NCBI GenBank assembly: GCA_902626045.1
Contig: CACODU010000005.1
Location: forward strand, 1 to 40,043
DNA length: 40,043 bases
Direction: 5' to 3'
From: an uncultured Pelagibacteraceae bacterium
Lineage (GTDB): Bacteria; Pseudomonadota; Alphaproteobacteria; Pelagibacterales; Pelagibacteraceae
The notes beneath the pieces are model-generated. The model was not told the DNA's origin, searched no databases, and worked only from the letters and a program-made list of their open reading frames with translations. Positions within the stretch are counted from its first letter, which is position 1. Each line of letters opens with the position of its first letter. The translations under genes were made by a program, and so were the position numbers. Positions 1 to 7,995 of this stretch are shown here, piece by piece.

Positions 1-666
1 ATAGGTTTCAGACTTGGCATTAATAGAGGTTGGGATTCAACTTGGTTTGCTAAAAAAAAGGACTTTGGTAAATATTTGATTGAAGATTTTAAGATAAGAA
101 ATTACATAAAGAAAAATATAATCAATTCAGGTGTTTCAGAAATTATTATTGAGCGTTCTTCAAAAAAATGCACAGTTTCAATACATACATCTAGACCAGG
201 ATTTGTAATTGGAAAAAAAGGTGCAGATATTGAAAAAATAAAAAAGAATATTATGAAGATCACAGATAGTGACGTGAATGTTAATATTAAAGAAATAAAA
301 AAACCAGAACTAAACTCTAATCTTGTTGCTGAAAATATAGCACAGCAATTGGTTAAACGAGTCGCGTATAGAAGAGCAATGAAAAGATCAATGCAATCTG
401 CAATGCGATTAAATGCGAAAGGTATAAAAGTAATGTTAAGCGGCAGATTAGCTGGAAACGAAATAGCAAGAACAGAATGGCTTCGTGAAGGAAGCATACC
501 TTCGCATACATTGAGAGCTGATATAGATTACGGTTTCGCAGAGGCTTTAACTACTTATGGTATTATTGGAGTAAAAGTATGGATATATAAAGGTGAACTA
601 ATGGCCAAAGACGTTGAAAATGAAAAAAAAGAAAGGGTGAAGAATGCTACAGCCAGTAAGAACTAA
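1..666 (+). CDS. rpsC: 30S ribosomal protein S3 (5' end cut off by window)
   Basis: S3 of the small subunit lines the mRNA entry channel. The reading frame is open from base 1; the first visible residues ([17 protein letters not shown]) match the S3 N-terminus a few residues after its start, so only about seven or eight codons are missing upstream. A type-2 KH domain is visible around [12 protein letters not shown] with its GxxG loop, followed by the C-terminal domain ([17 protein letters not shown]). The tail is Lys/Glu-rich. The TTG at base 76 is an internal codon and not a real start. The last 23 bases overlap rplP, so the two genes are probably translationally coupled. The identification is secure from motif and position. 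Confidence 0.97.
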   Translation: MGFRLGINRGWDSTWFAKKKDFGKYLIEDFKIRNYIKKNIINSGVSEIIIERSSKKCTVSIHTSRPGFVIGKKGADIEKIKKNIMKITDSDVNVNIKEIKKPELNSNLVAENIAQQLVKRVAYRRAMKRSMQSAMRLNAKGIKVMLSGRLAGNEIARTEWLREGSIPSHTLRADIDYGFAEALTTYGIIGVKVWIYKGELMAKDVENEKKERVKNATASKN

Positions 667-1048
667 ATATAGAAAAGCATTCAAAGGCAGAATACATGGA
701 AATGCTGCTAGAGCTGTAAAATTGAATTATGGACAATTTGGTTTAAAAGCAGTTCAGCCTGAAAGAATTATTGGTAAACAAATCGAAGCAGCAAGAGTTG
801 CTTTGACAAGATATATGAAGAGAACTGGAAAAGTATGGACAAGAATTTTCCCAAATATTCCAGTATCTAAAAAGCCTACTGAGGTAAGAATGGGTAAAGG
901 CAAAGGATCTCCAGAGTATTATGCATGTAGAGTGAGACCTGGAAGAATTATTTTTGAGATCGACGGTGTTAGTGAGGAAATTGCAAGGGAAGCTTTGTAT
1001 AAAGCATCTGCTAAGTTACCTATTAAAACTAAATTTATAAAAAGATAA
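644..1048 (+). CDS. rplP: 50S ribosomal protein L16
   Basis: L16 helps organise the A-site tRNA contact region of the large subunit. The 134-residue product has the family start [16 protein letters not shown], the middle block [19 protein letters not shown] and the C-terminal block [17 protein letters not shown], and its length is close to the usual 136 to 138. The ATG at 644 lies inside rpsC and gives the canonical N-terminus, so the 23-base overlap is real. The stop TAA shares its last A with the ATG at 1048, the same TAATG junction used repeatedly in this operon. Confidence 0.97.
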   Translation: MLQPVRTKYRKAFKGRIHGNAARAVKLNYGQFGLKAVQPERIIGKQIEAARVALTRYMKRTGKVWTRIFPNIPVSKKPTEVRMGKGKGSPEYYACRVRPGRIIFEIDGVSEEIAREALYKASAKLPIKTKFIKR

Positions 1049-1237
1049 TGGCTAAGAAAAAAGAAGATAAAAAAATTGACTAAAGACCAAGCAGTTAAAA
1101 AAATCTTAACTCTTAAAAAAGATTTATTTAATATAAGATTTAAAAAAGTTAATAATCAAATAAATAATCCTGCTCAATATAATGAGATTAAAAAAAGTAT
1201 TGCAAGATTATATACAACTATCAAAAACTCAAAATGA
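1048..1237 (+). CDS. rpmC: 50S ribosomal protein L29, apparent +1 frameshift in an A7 run
   Basis: L29 sits beside the peptide exit tunnel. The ATG at 1048 forms the same TAATG junction as neighbouring genes and reads [11 protein letters not shown] before a stop at 1081-1083. The L29 body ([19 protein letters not shown] through IKNSK, about 53 residues) is one frame over and ends at TGA 1235-1237, overlapping the rpsQ start as ATGA. Removing one A from the run at 1069-1075 joins the parts into a normal 62-residue L29. The body frame has only a TTG at 1076 as a plausible start, and I see no convincing ribosome binding site for it. The gene may carry a sequencing or assembly error, be rescued by slippage on the A run, or start at TTG. 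Gene order between rplP and rpsQ confirms the identity. Confidence 0.82.
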
Positions 1238-1461
1238 CAAAAAAAATTTTAAAAGGGACAGTTACTAGCGCAAAAAATAATAAAACTATTGTAGTTGAGG
1301 TAACTAGAAAATTTAAACACCCATTTTATGAAAAGGTAATTAAAAGATCAAAAAAGTATCACGCGCATGATGAAAAAAATAAATTTAAAGAAGGTATGAG
1401 AGTATCAATAAAAGAGTGCAAACCTATTTCAAAAAAGAAAACTTGGCAGGTAATGGAATAA
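1234..1461 (+). CDS. rpsQ: 30S ribosomal protein S17
   Basis: S17 is an OB-fold primary 16S rRNA binder. The 75-residue protein shows the family pattern: [19 protein letters not shown] at the start, [20 protein letters not shown] in the middle, and a final [15 protein letters not shown] matching the S17 motif 'E.RPLSK.K.W.V'. Its ATG overlaps the rpmC stop by four bases (ATGA) and its TAA shares a base with the rplN ATG. The length is slightly below the common 80 to 90 residues. Confidence 0.96.
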   Translation: MTKKILKGTVTSAKNNKTIVVEVTRKFKHPFYEKVIKRSKKYHAHDEKNKFKEGMRVSIKECKPISKKKTWQVME

Positions 1462-1829
1462 TGATTCAAATTCAAACAGAATTAACAGTCGCAGATAACA
1501 CTGGTGCAAAAAGAGTTGAGTGCATTAAAGTATTAGGTGGCTCAAAAAGAAGATACGCCTCAGTTGGAGATGTAATAGTGATAAGTGTTAAAGATGCTAT
1601 TCCTAAAGGAAAAGTTAAAAAAGGAGCAGTACATAAAGCTGTAGTTGTAAGAACAAGGAAAGAAATTTACAGAGATGATGGTTCTAAAGTACAATTTGAT
1701 AAAAATGCAGTTGTTTTAACCGATGATAAAGGTGAACCTATAGGAACAAGGATATTTGGTCCTGTAACAAGAGAATTAAGATTAAGAGGTCACACTAAAA
1801 TAATATCTTTAGCACCGGAGGTAATTTAA
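1461..1829 (+). CDS. rplN: 50S ribosomal protein L14
   Basis: L14 forms part of the 50S face that meets the 30S subunit. The start at 1461 yields [18 protein letters not shown] and exactly 122 residues, the standard L14 length; the frame is open further upstream (to 1416) but that extension lies inside rpsQ and has no family support. Conserved blocks [20 protein letters not shown] and [15 protein letters not shown] are visible, ending in SLAPEVI. It joins rpsQ by a TAATG overlap and is one base from rplX, whose upstream GGAGG (about 1817-1821) is one of the few strong Shine-Dalgarno sequences here. Confidence 0.97.
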   Translation: MIQIQTELTVADNTGAKRVECIKVLGGSKRRYASVGDVIVISVKDAIPKGKVKKGAVHKAVVVRTRKEIYRDDGSKVQFDKNAVVLTDDKGEPIGTRIFGPVTRELRLRGHTKIISLAPEVI

Positions 1830-1830
1830 A

Positions 1831-2082
1831 ATGATTCTAAAAAAAGGTAACCAAGTAAAAATTATTTCTGGAAAAGATAAAGGGAAAACTGGAGAAATCT
1901 TAGAAATAAATAAAAAATTGGATAAAGTTAAAATTAAATCAATCGGTATGATTAAAAGACACACAAAGCCTACAAAAGAAAATAAAGGTGGAATCATTTC
2001 TAAAGAGAGTTTTATACATCAATCTAATGTAAAAAATATTGATAACAAAAAAGTTCAAAAAAAGGTTGTAAATAAAAAATAA
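1831..2082 (+). CDS. rplX: 50S ribosomal protein L24 (short form)
   Basis: L24 is an early assembly initiator of the large subunit. The N-terminal KOW motif is clear (KGNQVKIISGKDKGKTGEIL), followed by the block KRHTKPTKENKGGIISKE and IHQSNV. After that the protein ends in a Lys-rich tail at 83 residues, whereas the family is usually about 100 to 105 and continues with a 'GKKVR' block. I looked in the other frames after base 2020 and saw no displaced C-terminus, so this looks like a genuine shortening, not a frameshift. Its stop overlaps the rplE ATG (TAATG). Confidence 0.95.
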   Translation: MILKKGNQVKIISGKDKGKTGEILEINKKLDKVKIKSIGMIKRHTKPTKENKGGIISKESFIHQSNVKNIDNKKVQKKVVNKK

Positions 2083-2630
2083 TGTCTAGATTAAAAATAA
2101 CATACGAAAAGGAAATAGTGGCTAAACTAATGAGCAAACTTTCACTTACAAATAAACATGATGTTCCAAAAATTCAAAAAATTGTATTAAACATGGGATT
2201 AGGTGAAGATGCATCAGATGGTAAAAAACTTAAAGCATGTTTAGATGATATGGCTTTAATAGCAGGTCAAAAACCTATAATTACAAAATTCACTAAATCA
2301 ATCTCAAACTTCAAAACTAGAAAAGGGTCTAACGCTGGAGTTAAAGTAACTTTAAGATCAAATAAAATGTACGAATTCATTGATAGATTAGTTAATATAG
2401 CATTACCAAGAATAAAAGATTTTAGAGGCTTATCTTTAAAAGGTATTGATAATTCATACAATTATTCTTTTGGTATTAAAGAGCACATTGTATTCCCTGA
2501 GGTAAATTTTGATAAAGTTGATAAAATAAGAGGATTAGATATTGCAATTGTAATATCAAGTAGAAACAAAAAGGATACTTTACAATTGTTGAAAGAGTTT
2601 AATTTTCCATTAAATGAAAAGAAAAACTAA
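2082..2630 (+). CDS. rplE: 50S ribosomal protein L5
   Basis: L5 binds 5S rRNA and contacts P-site tRNA in the central protuberance. The 182-residue length is typical. Conserved family blocks include PKIQKIVLNMGLGEDASDGK, the GQKPIITKFTKSISNFKTRKG stretch, and RGLSLKGIDNSYNYSFGIKEH near residue 120, followed by LDIAIVISSRNKKD. It starts at the shared base with rplX and is followed by an 8-base gap carrying AGGA in front of rpsN. Confidence 0.97.
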   Translation: MSRLKITYEKEIVAKLMSKLSLTNKHDVPKIQKIVLNMGLGEDASDGKKLKACLDDMALIAGQKPIITKFTKSISNFKTRKGSNAGVKVTLRSNKMYEFIDRLVNIALPRIKDFRGLSLKGIDNSYNYSFGIKEHIVFPEVNFDKVDKIRGLDIAIVISSRNKKDTLQLLKEFNFPLNEKKN

Positions 2631-2638
2631 GGATTATT

Positions 2639-2944
2639 ATGGCAAAAACTAGTGCAATTCAAAAAAACTTAAAAAGAATGAAGTTAGTAAAAAAATATGC
2701 AAAAAAAAGAGCTGCCTTAAAAAAAATTATAAAAAATAAAAAATTAGAGCTTTCTGAGAGATTTGAGGCACAATTAAAATTGAATAAACTTCCAAAAAAT
2801 TCTGCAAAAATAAGAGTAAGAAATAGATGTGAAGTATCAGGGAGACCTCACGGAGTATATAGAAAATTAAAAATATCAAGAATTGCGCTCAGAGACATGG
2901 CGTCAGCGGGTAAAATTCCTGGAATAACTAAATCAAGCTGGTAG
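2639..2944 (+). CDS. rpsN: 30S ribosomal protein S14, zinc-independent form
   Basis: S14 helps build the 30S head. At 101 residues this is the long, zinc-free form: only one Cys is present (RNRCEVSGRPHGVYRK), so there is no CxxC pair to bind zinc. The C-terminal block RIALRDMASAGKIPGITKSSW is the classical S14 ending. An AGGA sequence eight to ten bases upstream supports the ATG at 2639. Its position between L5 and S8 is the standard spc operon order. Confidence 0.97.
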   Translation: MAKTSAIQKNLKRMKLVKKYAKKRAALKKIIKNKKLELSERFEAQLKLNKLPKNSAKIRVRNRCEVSGRPHGVYRKLKISRIALRDMASAGKIPGITKSSW

Positions 2945-2951
2945 GAGAAAT

Positions 2952-3350
2952 ATGACATTTACAGATCCAATAGGTGATATGTTTTCTAGAATAAGAAACG
3001 GACAGATGAGATCATTAAATTCTGTTGAAATACCATCTTCTAAATTTAGAAAAAATATTTTAGAAATACTTAAAAATGAGGGATATATTAAAGATTATTT
3101 TATAGAAAAAACTGAAAATAAAAAAACTAGCTTAAAAATATCACTTAAATATTATGAAGGTGACCCAGTTATTAAAGAAATTAAAAGAATTTCTAAACCT
3201 GGTAGAAGAGTTTACTCAAGAGCAACTAGTATCCCAAAAGTTATGAATGGTTTAGGTCTAGCTATTTTATCTACACCAAAAGGTGTGATGAGCGATACGG
3301 AAGCTAGAAAAAATAATGTTGGTGGTGAAATAATTTGTAGGGTTTTCTAA
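2952..3350 (+). CDS. rpsH: 30S ribosomal protein S8
   Basis: S8 is a primary 16S binder; in E. coli it also represses its own operon by binding spc mRNA. The 132-residue protein begins with TDPIGDMFSRIRNGQMRS and ends with the signature LAILSTPKGVMSDTEARK, then VGGEIICRVF. A strong AGGAGA lies just before the ATG, better than most ribosome binding sites in this window. Whether the E. coli type of autoregulation applies here cannot be judged from the sequence. Its stop overlaps the rplF ATG by one base. Confidence 0.97.
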   Translation: MTFTDPIGDMFSRIRNGQMRSLNSVEIPSSKFRKNILEILKNEGYIKDYFIEKTENKKTSLKISLKYYEGDPVIKEIKRISKPGRRVYSRATSIPKVMNGLGLAILSTPKGVMSDTEARKNNVGGEIICRVF

Positions 3351-3892
3351 TGTCAAAAATTGGTAAAAAAAATATATTAATACCTAAAGACTCCTCAATT
3401 AAAATTGAAGGAGCTGATTTAACAATCTCAGGTCCAAAAGGCACAAAAAAACTAACAATTAATGATAAAATTTTTTCCTCAAAGTTAATTGATAGTGAAT
3501 TTCAAATAATGCCTTTACAAAAAAAAATTGATAAAAAAACTTCAATAATGTGGGGTACTTTTAGAAGTTTGGTAAATAATGCTGTATTTGGAGTTTCTAA
3601 AGGACACGAAAAGATATTAGAACTTAACGGTGTCGGTTTTAGAGCGAGCTTAAAAGGTGAATTTCTTAATTTACAAATTGGTTTTAGTCATGACGTTAAT
3701 TTTAAAATACCTAAAGAAATTAAGATAACTGTTGAGAAACAAACAATAATAAAAATCAATGGCGTTGATAAAGAATTAGTTACCAAAATCGCAGCAGATA
3801 TTAAAAATTTAAAACCTGTTGAACCTTATAAAGCTAAAGGCATTAAAGAAAGAGGTCAATTTGTTTTAAGGAAAGAAGGTAAAAAGAAGTAA
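3350..3892 (+). CDS. rplF: 50S ribosomal protein L6
   Basis: L6 lies near the factor-binding site of the large subunit. The 180-residue length is standard for two tandem L6 domains. The first begins MSKIGKKNILIPKDSS; the second carries ELNGVGFRASLKGEFLNLQIGFSH; and the protein ends with EPYKAKGIKERGQFVLRKEGKK, matching the family signature 'EPYKGKGI'. It overlaps rpsH and rplR by one base at each end (TAATG), implying close translational coupling. Confidence 0.97.
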   Translation: MSKIGKKNILIPKDSSIKIEGADLTISGPKGTKKLTINDKIFSSKLIDSEFQIMPLQKKIDKKTSIMWGTFRSLVNNAVFGVSKGHEKILELNGVGFRASLKGEFLNLQIGFSHDVNFKIPKEIKITVEKQTIIKINGVDKELVTKIAADIKNLKPVEPYKAKGIKERGQFVLRKEGKKK

Positions 3893-4245
3893 TGAAAAAA
3901 CTTAATAATAAGATTAAAAGAAAGTTAAGAAATAGAAAAAGACTTAAGAGTGTTAATCAGAATAGATTGAGAGTGTCAGTATCTAAATCTCTTAATAATT
4001 TGTCAGCGCAAATAATAGACGATAAGCAAAAAAAAACATTAGTTTCTGCTTCATCTATTGAAAAGGAAATTAAATCAAAAAAAATAAAAAAAATGGAAAA
4101 ATCTAGTTTGATTGGTGAAATACTTGCTAAAAGAGCAAAAGATAAAAACATAAAAGAAGTTTATTTTGATAGAGGTGAGTATAAGTATCATGGAAGAATT
4201 AAAACATTTGCCGAAACACTAAGAAAAAATGGATTAAAATTTTAA
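3892..4245 (+). CDS. rplR: 50S ribosomal protein L18
   Basis: L18 binds 5S rRNA together with L5. The 117-residue length is typical. A very basic N-terminal tail ([12 protein letters not shown]) is followed by [19 protein letters not shown] and the C-terminal signature [22 protein letters not shown]. It overlaps rplF by one base and is one base from rpsE. The identification rests on the signature and on its fixed position between L6 and S5. Confidence 0.96.
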   Translation: MKKLNNKIKRKLRNRKRLKSVNQNRLRVSVSKSLNNLSAQIIDDKQKKTLVSASSIEKEIKSKKIKKMEKSSLIGEILAKRAKDKNIKEVYFDRGEYKYHGRIKTFAETLRKNGLKF

Positions 4246-4246
4246 T

Positions 4247-4765
4247 ATGGCTGAAAATATAAAATCTGAAAACGATATAAAAGAAAAATTAGTTGCTATT
4301 AACAGGATAACTAAAGTTGTAAAAGGCGGTAGAAGATTTGGCTTTGCAGCATTAGTTGTTGTAGGCAATCAAAAAGGGTCTATTGGGATAGGCCAAGGTA
4401 AATCAAAACAAGTGCCGGACGCAATTAAAAAAGCTACAGAAGTGGCCAAGAGAAGTTTAATCAAAATTCCATTAAAAGAAGGAAGAACTCTTCATCACGA
4501 TGTAGAGGGTAAAAATGGTTCTGGAAAAGTTTTTTTGAGAGCTGCTCCAGCAGGAACAGGAATAATTGCTGGAGGACCAATAAGATCAGTCTGCGAAGTT
4601 CTAGGTATCCAAGACGTTGTTGCTAAGTCTTTAGGATCTGCAAATCCTCATAATGTTTTAAAAGCTTGTGTGAATGGGTTAAAATCTCAAATTACTCCTA
4701 AATTATTATCAGCAATCCGTGGAAAAAAAATATCAGATATAGTTTTGAAAAGAGAGGCCAAATAA
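4247..4765 (+). CDS. rpsE: 30S ribosomal protein S5
   Basis: S5 supports decoding fidelity and mRNA unwinding at the entry channel. The N-terminal double-stranded-RNA-binding fold appears as [20 protein letters not shown], and the C-terminal domain as [21 protein letters not shown] followed by [11 protein letters not shown]. At 172 residues it is of normal length. It is followed directly by rplO through a TAATG overlap; the rpmD (L30) gene that normally lies between S5 and L15 is not here. Confidence 0.97.
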   Translation: MAENIKSENDIKEKLVAINRITKVVKGGRRFGFAALVVVGNQKGSIGIGQGKSKQVPDAIKKATEVAKRSLIKIPLKEGRTLHHDVEGKNGSGKVFLRAAPAGTGIIAGGPIRSVCEVLGIQDVVAKSLGSANPHNVLKACVNGLKSQITPKLLSAIRGKKISDIVLKREAK

Positions 4766-5217
4766 TGGAACTGAATAGTTTGATTAAAAATAATAAAAAA
4801 AAAATCAGAGTCGGAAGAGGTATTGGTTCTGGAAAAGGAAAAACTTCTTCTAGAGGTCATAAAGGTCAGAAGTCAAGATCAGGTGTAGCGATAAAAAGCT
4901 TTGAAGGGGGTCAAATGCCTCTATATAGAAGACTACCCAAAAGAGGATTTAGATCCTTAAAAAAAGATTATACTGCAGTTTTAAACCTGTCTAAAATTCA
5001 AAATATATTAGATAAATCTAAAAATGATATAAAAAATTCCTTAGATTTGAAAATTTTAAAAGAAAAAAAACTAATAAATAATAAATTTCTTAAATTAAAG
5101 ATATTAGGAAACGGTGAAATTAAAAAAAATATTGTGATTTCTGCAAATTTTGCATCAAAGCAAGCTTTATCTAAAATTGAAAAAATTGGTGGAAAGATAA
5201 ACATAATTAAAAAATAG
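4765..5217 (+). CDS. rplO: 50S ribosomal protein L15
   Basis: L15 is a late assembly protein of the 50S subunit. The Gly/Arg-rich N-terminal extension is present (RVGRGIGSGKGKTSSRGHKG), followed by the hallmark GGQMPLYRRLPKRGF around residues 45 to 60 and a typical C-terminal globular part ending in GKINIIKK. At 150 residues it is full length. It starts on the last base of the rpsE stop, with no room for rpmD, and ends six bases before secY. Confidence 0.96.
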   Translation: MELNSLIKNNKKKIRVGRGIGSGKGKTSSRGHKGQKSRSGVAIKSFEGGQMPLYRRLPKRGFRSLKKDYTAVLNLSKIQNILDKSKNDIKNSLDLKILKEKKLINNKFLKLKILGNGEIKKNIVISANFASKQALSKIEKIGGKINIIKK

Positions 5218-5223
5218 AATATT

Positions 5224-6528
5224 ATGTCTAGCGAAACGATCAATACAGCCGGTGCCTTTAGTCAAGCAAAAGATCTTAAAAGTAGAATATTATTTACGAT
5301 AATAATATTAATAATTTATCGTCTAGGTACTTATGTTCCTTTAGCTGGGATTGACCCATTAGCTTTAAAAGAAATAATGGCCTCGAGCCAAAAAGGCTTG
5401 TTAGGAATGTTTAATATGTTTTCTGGTGGTGCGGTAACTAGGATGGCAATTTTTGCTTTAGGTATTATGCCATATATCTCCTCTTCAATTATAGTGCAGT
5501 TGCTTACAGGAGTTTCAGATTATTTTAAAAGCTTGAAAGAACAAGGAGAAATTGGAAGAAAAAAAATTACACAAATAACTCGATACGGAACAGTCTTAAT
5601 CGCTTGCCTTCAAGGTTATGGTGTCTCAGTTGGATTAGAGAATGCAGGAAATTTAGTAATTGAACCTGGTATGTCATTTAGGATCATAACAACTATCTCA
5701 CTTGTTGCTGGAACAACTTTTCTAATGTGGTTAGGAGAACAAATAACACTTAGAGGTGTTGGTAATGGAATTTCATTAATTATTTTTTCTGGAATTGTAG
5801 CTGAAATTCCAAGAGCTTTAGCATCTACTTTTGAACTTGGTAGAACTGGAGCATTATCTGCACTTATGATTGTTGGTATTTTTGTTTTGGTAATTTTAAC
5901 AGTTCTTTTCATCGTATTTTTTGAGAGGGCAATGAGAAAAATTTTAATTAATTATCCTAAAAGACAAGTTGGAAACAAGATGTATGGAGGAGAGTCGTCT
6001 CACTTACCTTTAAAAATTAATACAGCTGGTGTTATACCAGCTATATTTGCGTCAGCTTTGTTACTTTTACCTATAACAATATCAAATTTTGGTTTTGCTG
6101 AGTCAGATACTTTTTTAAAAATTTCATCAATGTTTACTCAAGGTCAACCTTTGTACATGTTGCTTTATGCCTCTGGAATAATATTTTTCTCATTTTTTTA
6201 TACTTCAATTGTTTTTAATCCAAAGGAGACTGCTGAAAATTTAAGAAAATATGGAGGCTATATACCGGGAATACGCCCAGGTGATAGAACTGCAGAATAT
6301 ATAGATACAATATTAATGAGATTAACTACTGTCGGTGCTTTATATTTAACTTTTGTTTGTTTGATGCCAGAATTTTTAATTGCTAAGTATCCAATTCCAT
6401 TTTACTTAGGCGGTACATCAATTTTAATTGTTGTTGTTGTAGCTATGGATACTGTTACGCAGGTCCAAACAAGACTAATGAGCTCACAATATGAGTCTTT
6501 AATTAAAAAAACAAAATTTGGTAAATAA
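5224..6528 (+). CDS. secY: protein translocase channel subunit SecY
   Basis: SecY is the pore of the Sec translocon in the inner membrane. The 434-residue protein has about ten hydrophobic segments, the plug-region text YRLGTYVPLAGIDP near residue 40, IFALGIMPYISSSIIVQLLTG, and the fifth-loop block KRQVGNKMYGGESSHLPLKIN. The later motif FNPKETAENLRKYGGYIPGIRPG is the cytosolic loop that meets SecA and the ribosome. It lies between L15 and adenylate kinase, the usual alphaproteobacterial order. Confidence 0.98.
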   Translation: MSSETINTAGAFSQAKDLKSRILFTIIILIIYRLGTYVPLAGIDPLALKEIMASSQKGLLGMFNMFSGGAVTRMAIFALGIMPYISSSIIVQLLTGVSDYFKSLKEQGEIGRKKITQITRYGTVLIACLQGYGVSVGLENAGNLVIEPGMSFRIITTISLVAGTTFLMWLGEQITLRGVGNGISLIIFSGIVAEIPRALASTFELGRTGALSALMIVGIFVLVILTVLFIVFFERAMRKILINYPKRQVGNKMYGGESSHLPLKINTAGVIPAIFASALLLLPITISNFGFAESDTFLKISSMFTQGQPLYMLLYASGIIFFSFFYTSIVFNPKETAENLRKYGGYIPGIRPGDRTAEYIDTILMRLTTVGALYLTFVCLMPEFLIAKYPIPFYLGGTSILIVVVVAMDTVTQVQTRLMSSQYESLIKKTKFGK

Positions 6529-6536
6529 CTGAGTAA

Positions 6537-7103
6537 ATGAATATAGTTATATTTGGTCCACCCGGTGCTGGTAAAGGCACTCAATCAAACTTGATTGTAA
6601 AAAAATTTGATTTACATCAACTTTCAACAGGTGCTTTACTTAGAAAAGAAATTAAAGACAATACTAATCTTGGAAAAAAAATTTCTTCTATTATTAATGA
6701 AGGAAACTTAGTTTCAGACGAAATAGTTGGTAATTTGATTGAAAAATATATTTCAAATAATATTTATAAAGGCAGATTAATTTTTGATGGTTATCCTAGA
6801 AATTTAATTCAGGCAAAAAATTTAAATCGACTATTGAAAAAATATAATCAGAAGATTGATATTGTGTTAAAATTATCTGTTACTTTAGAGACAATAAAAA
6901 AAAGAATTTCAGAAAGAAAAGATTTAGAAAAAAGAACAGATGATAGTGAGGAAATAGCTATTAAAAGATTTGTAACTTATGAGGATAATATAAAACCTGT
7001 AATAGATTTTTATAAACAATCTAATTTACTTAAGGTAGTCGATGGAGAGGGGTCTATAATTGAAATTAATGATGAAATTAGCGGCTTAATTGAAGGTATC
7101 TAG
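6537..7103 (+). CDS. adk: adenylate kinase, short-LID form
   Basis: This cytosolic enzyme interconverts ATP + AMP and 2 ADP. The P-loop [10 protein letters not shown] lies at residues 7 to 16, the AMP site block LSTGALLR at 29 to 36, and FDGYPRN around residue 82. The LID region is short ([12 protein letters not shown]) without zinc Cys residues, giving 188 residues. One deviation: the AMP-site motif is normally STGD and here residue 33 is Ala instead of Asp. All other key residues are present, so I expect activity. The gene sits between secY and rpsM, as in other Alphaproteobacteria. Confidence 0.96.
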   Translation: MNIVIFGPPGAGKGTQSNLIVKKFDLHQLSTGALLRKEIKDNTNLGKKISSIINEGNLVSDEIVGNLIEKYISNNIYKGRLIFDGYPRNLIQAKNLNRLLKKYNQKIDIVLKLSVTLETIKKRISERKDLEKRTDDSEEIAIKRFVTYEDNIKPVIDFYKQSNLLKVVDGEGSIIEINDEISGLIEGI

Positions 7104-7161
7104 GGTTGACTTTAAAGGATTAGACAATATAAATACGCAGGAAATAAAAACTCATAAATTT

Positions 7162-7545
7162 ATGGCTCGTATCGCAGGGATAAACATTCCACAGAATAAA
7201 GTTGTTAGCATTGCTTTAACTTATATCCATGGAATAGGGTTACATTCATCAAAAAAAATATGTAAAAAATTGGATATTTCTGAGACAAAAAGAGTAAATC
7301 AATTATCAGAGGAACAAGTTTTAAAAATAAGAGAATACATTGATGCCAATCATAAAGTTGAAGGTGATTTACGCAGAGAAGTTTCAGTAAATATTAAAAG
7401 ATTAGTAGATCTTGCTTGTTATAGAGGATCTAGACATAAAAAAAAATTACCAGTGAGGGGTCAAAGAACACAATGTAATGCTAGAACAAGAAAAGGTAAG
7501 GCAATTGCTATTGCTGGAAAAAAATTAACACCACTTAAAAAATAG
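7162..7545 (+). CDS. rpsM: 30S ribosomal protein S13
   Basis: S13 forms inter-subunit bridges from the 30S head. The ATG at 7162 gives the canonical N-terminus [13 protein letters not shown] and 127 residues; an in-frame opening back to 7090 overlaps adk and has no family support. The helix-two-turns-helix text [19 protein letters not shown] and the C-terminal block [20 protein letters not shown] are clear S13 signatures. The 58 bases between adk and this ATG hold no recognisable element. Confidence 0.97.
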   Translation: MARIAGINIPQNKVVSIALTYIHGIGLHSSKKICKKLDISETKRVNQLSEEQVLKIREYIDANHKVEGDLRREVSVNIKRLVDLACYRGSRHKKKLPVRGQRTQCNARTRKGKAIAIAGKKLTPLKK

Positions 7546-7551
7546 AGATTA

Positions 7552-7995
7552 ATGAATAAAAAAGACGAAAAAAAAGATGTTAAAGAAGTAAAAAAAATTG
7601 AAACTAAAAAAATAAGTTCTTTTAAAAAAAAGAAAAAGGTTAAAAAAAATATTACTTCTGGCATAGCATATGTTTACTCAACCTTTAATAATACAATTAT
7701 TTCTATTGCTGATGAAAATGGTAATGTTGTATCTTGGTCATCAGCAGGATCAAAAGGTTTTAAAGGTTCAAGAAAATCAACTCCATATGCAGCGCAAGTA
7801 GCTGCAGATGACGCGGGGGCAAAAGCATTTGAGCAAGGTTTACGAACATTAACTGTTCAAGTTAAGGGACCTGGTTCAGGAAGAGAGACAGCTCTTAGAT
7901 CTTTGCAATCAAGAGGATTTAAAATTCTATCAATAAAAGACACTACACCAATGCCACATAATGGTGCAAGACCACCAAAAAGAAGGAGAGTATAA
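7552..7995 (+). CDS. rpsK: 30S ribosomal protein S11 with Lys-rich N-terminal extension
   Basis: S11 is part of the mRNA exit platform. The conserved body starts at [19 protein letters not shown] and runs through [20 protein letters not shown] to the terminal [18 protein letters not shown] signature. The ATG at 7552 adds an extra N-terminal stretch of roughly 18 residues, almost entirely Lys, Glu and Asp, making 147 residues against the usual 125 to 130. There is no other ATG between this one and the conserved body, so I keep it. The stop overlaps the rpoA start. Confidence 0.96.
   Translation: MNKKDEKKDVKEVKKIETKKISSFKKKKKVKKNITSGIAYVYSTFNNTIISIADENGNVVSWSSAGSKGFKGSRKSTPYAAQVAADDAGAKAFEQGLRTLTVQVKGPGSGRETALRSLQSRGFKILSIKDTTPMPHNGARPPKRRRV

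Noticed and set aside
76-666. Start of rpsC at the TTG of base 76
   Set aside because: The S3 family text continues upstream to base 1 in the same frame, so the gene is cut by the window edge.
1831-2082. Possible frameshift causing the short L24
   Set aside because: No L24-like C-terminal text occurs in the other two frames before the rplE start, and the next gene follows with the operon's normal TAATG junction.
5616-5912. Open frame on the minus strand opposite secY (98 codons), and similar antisense frames elsewhere
   Set aside because: They lie inside well-identified genes, have no domain text or start signals, and arise from the low stop density of shadow frames.
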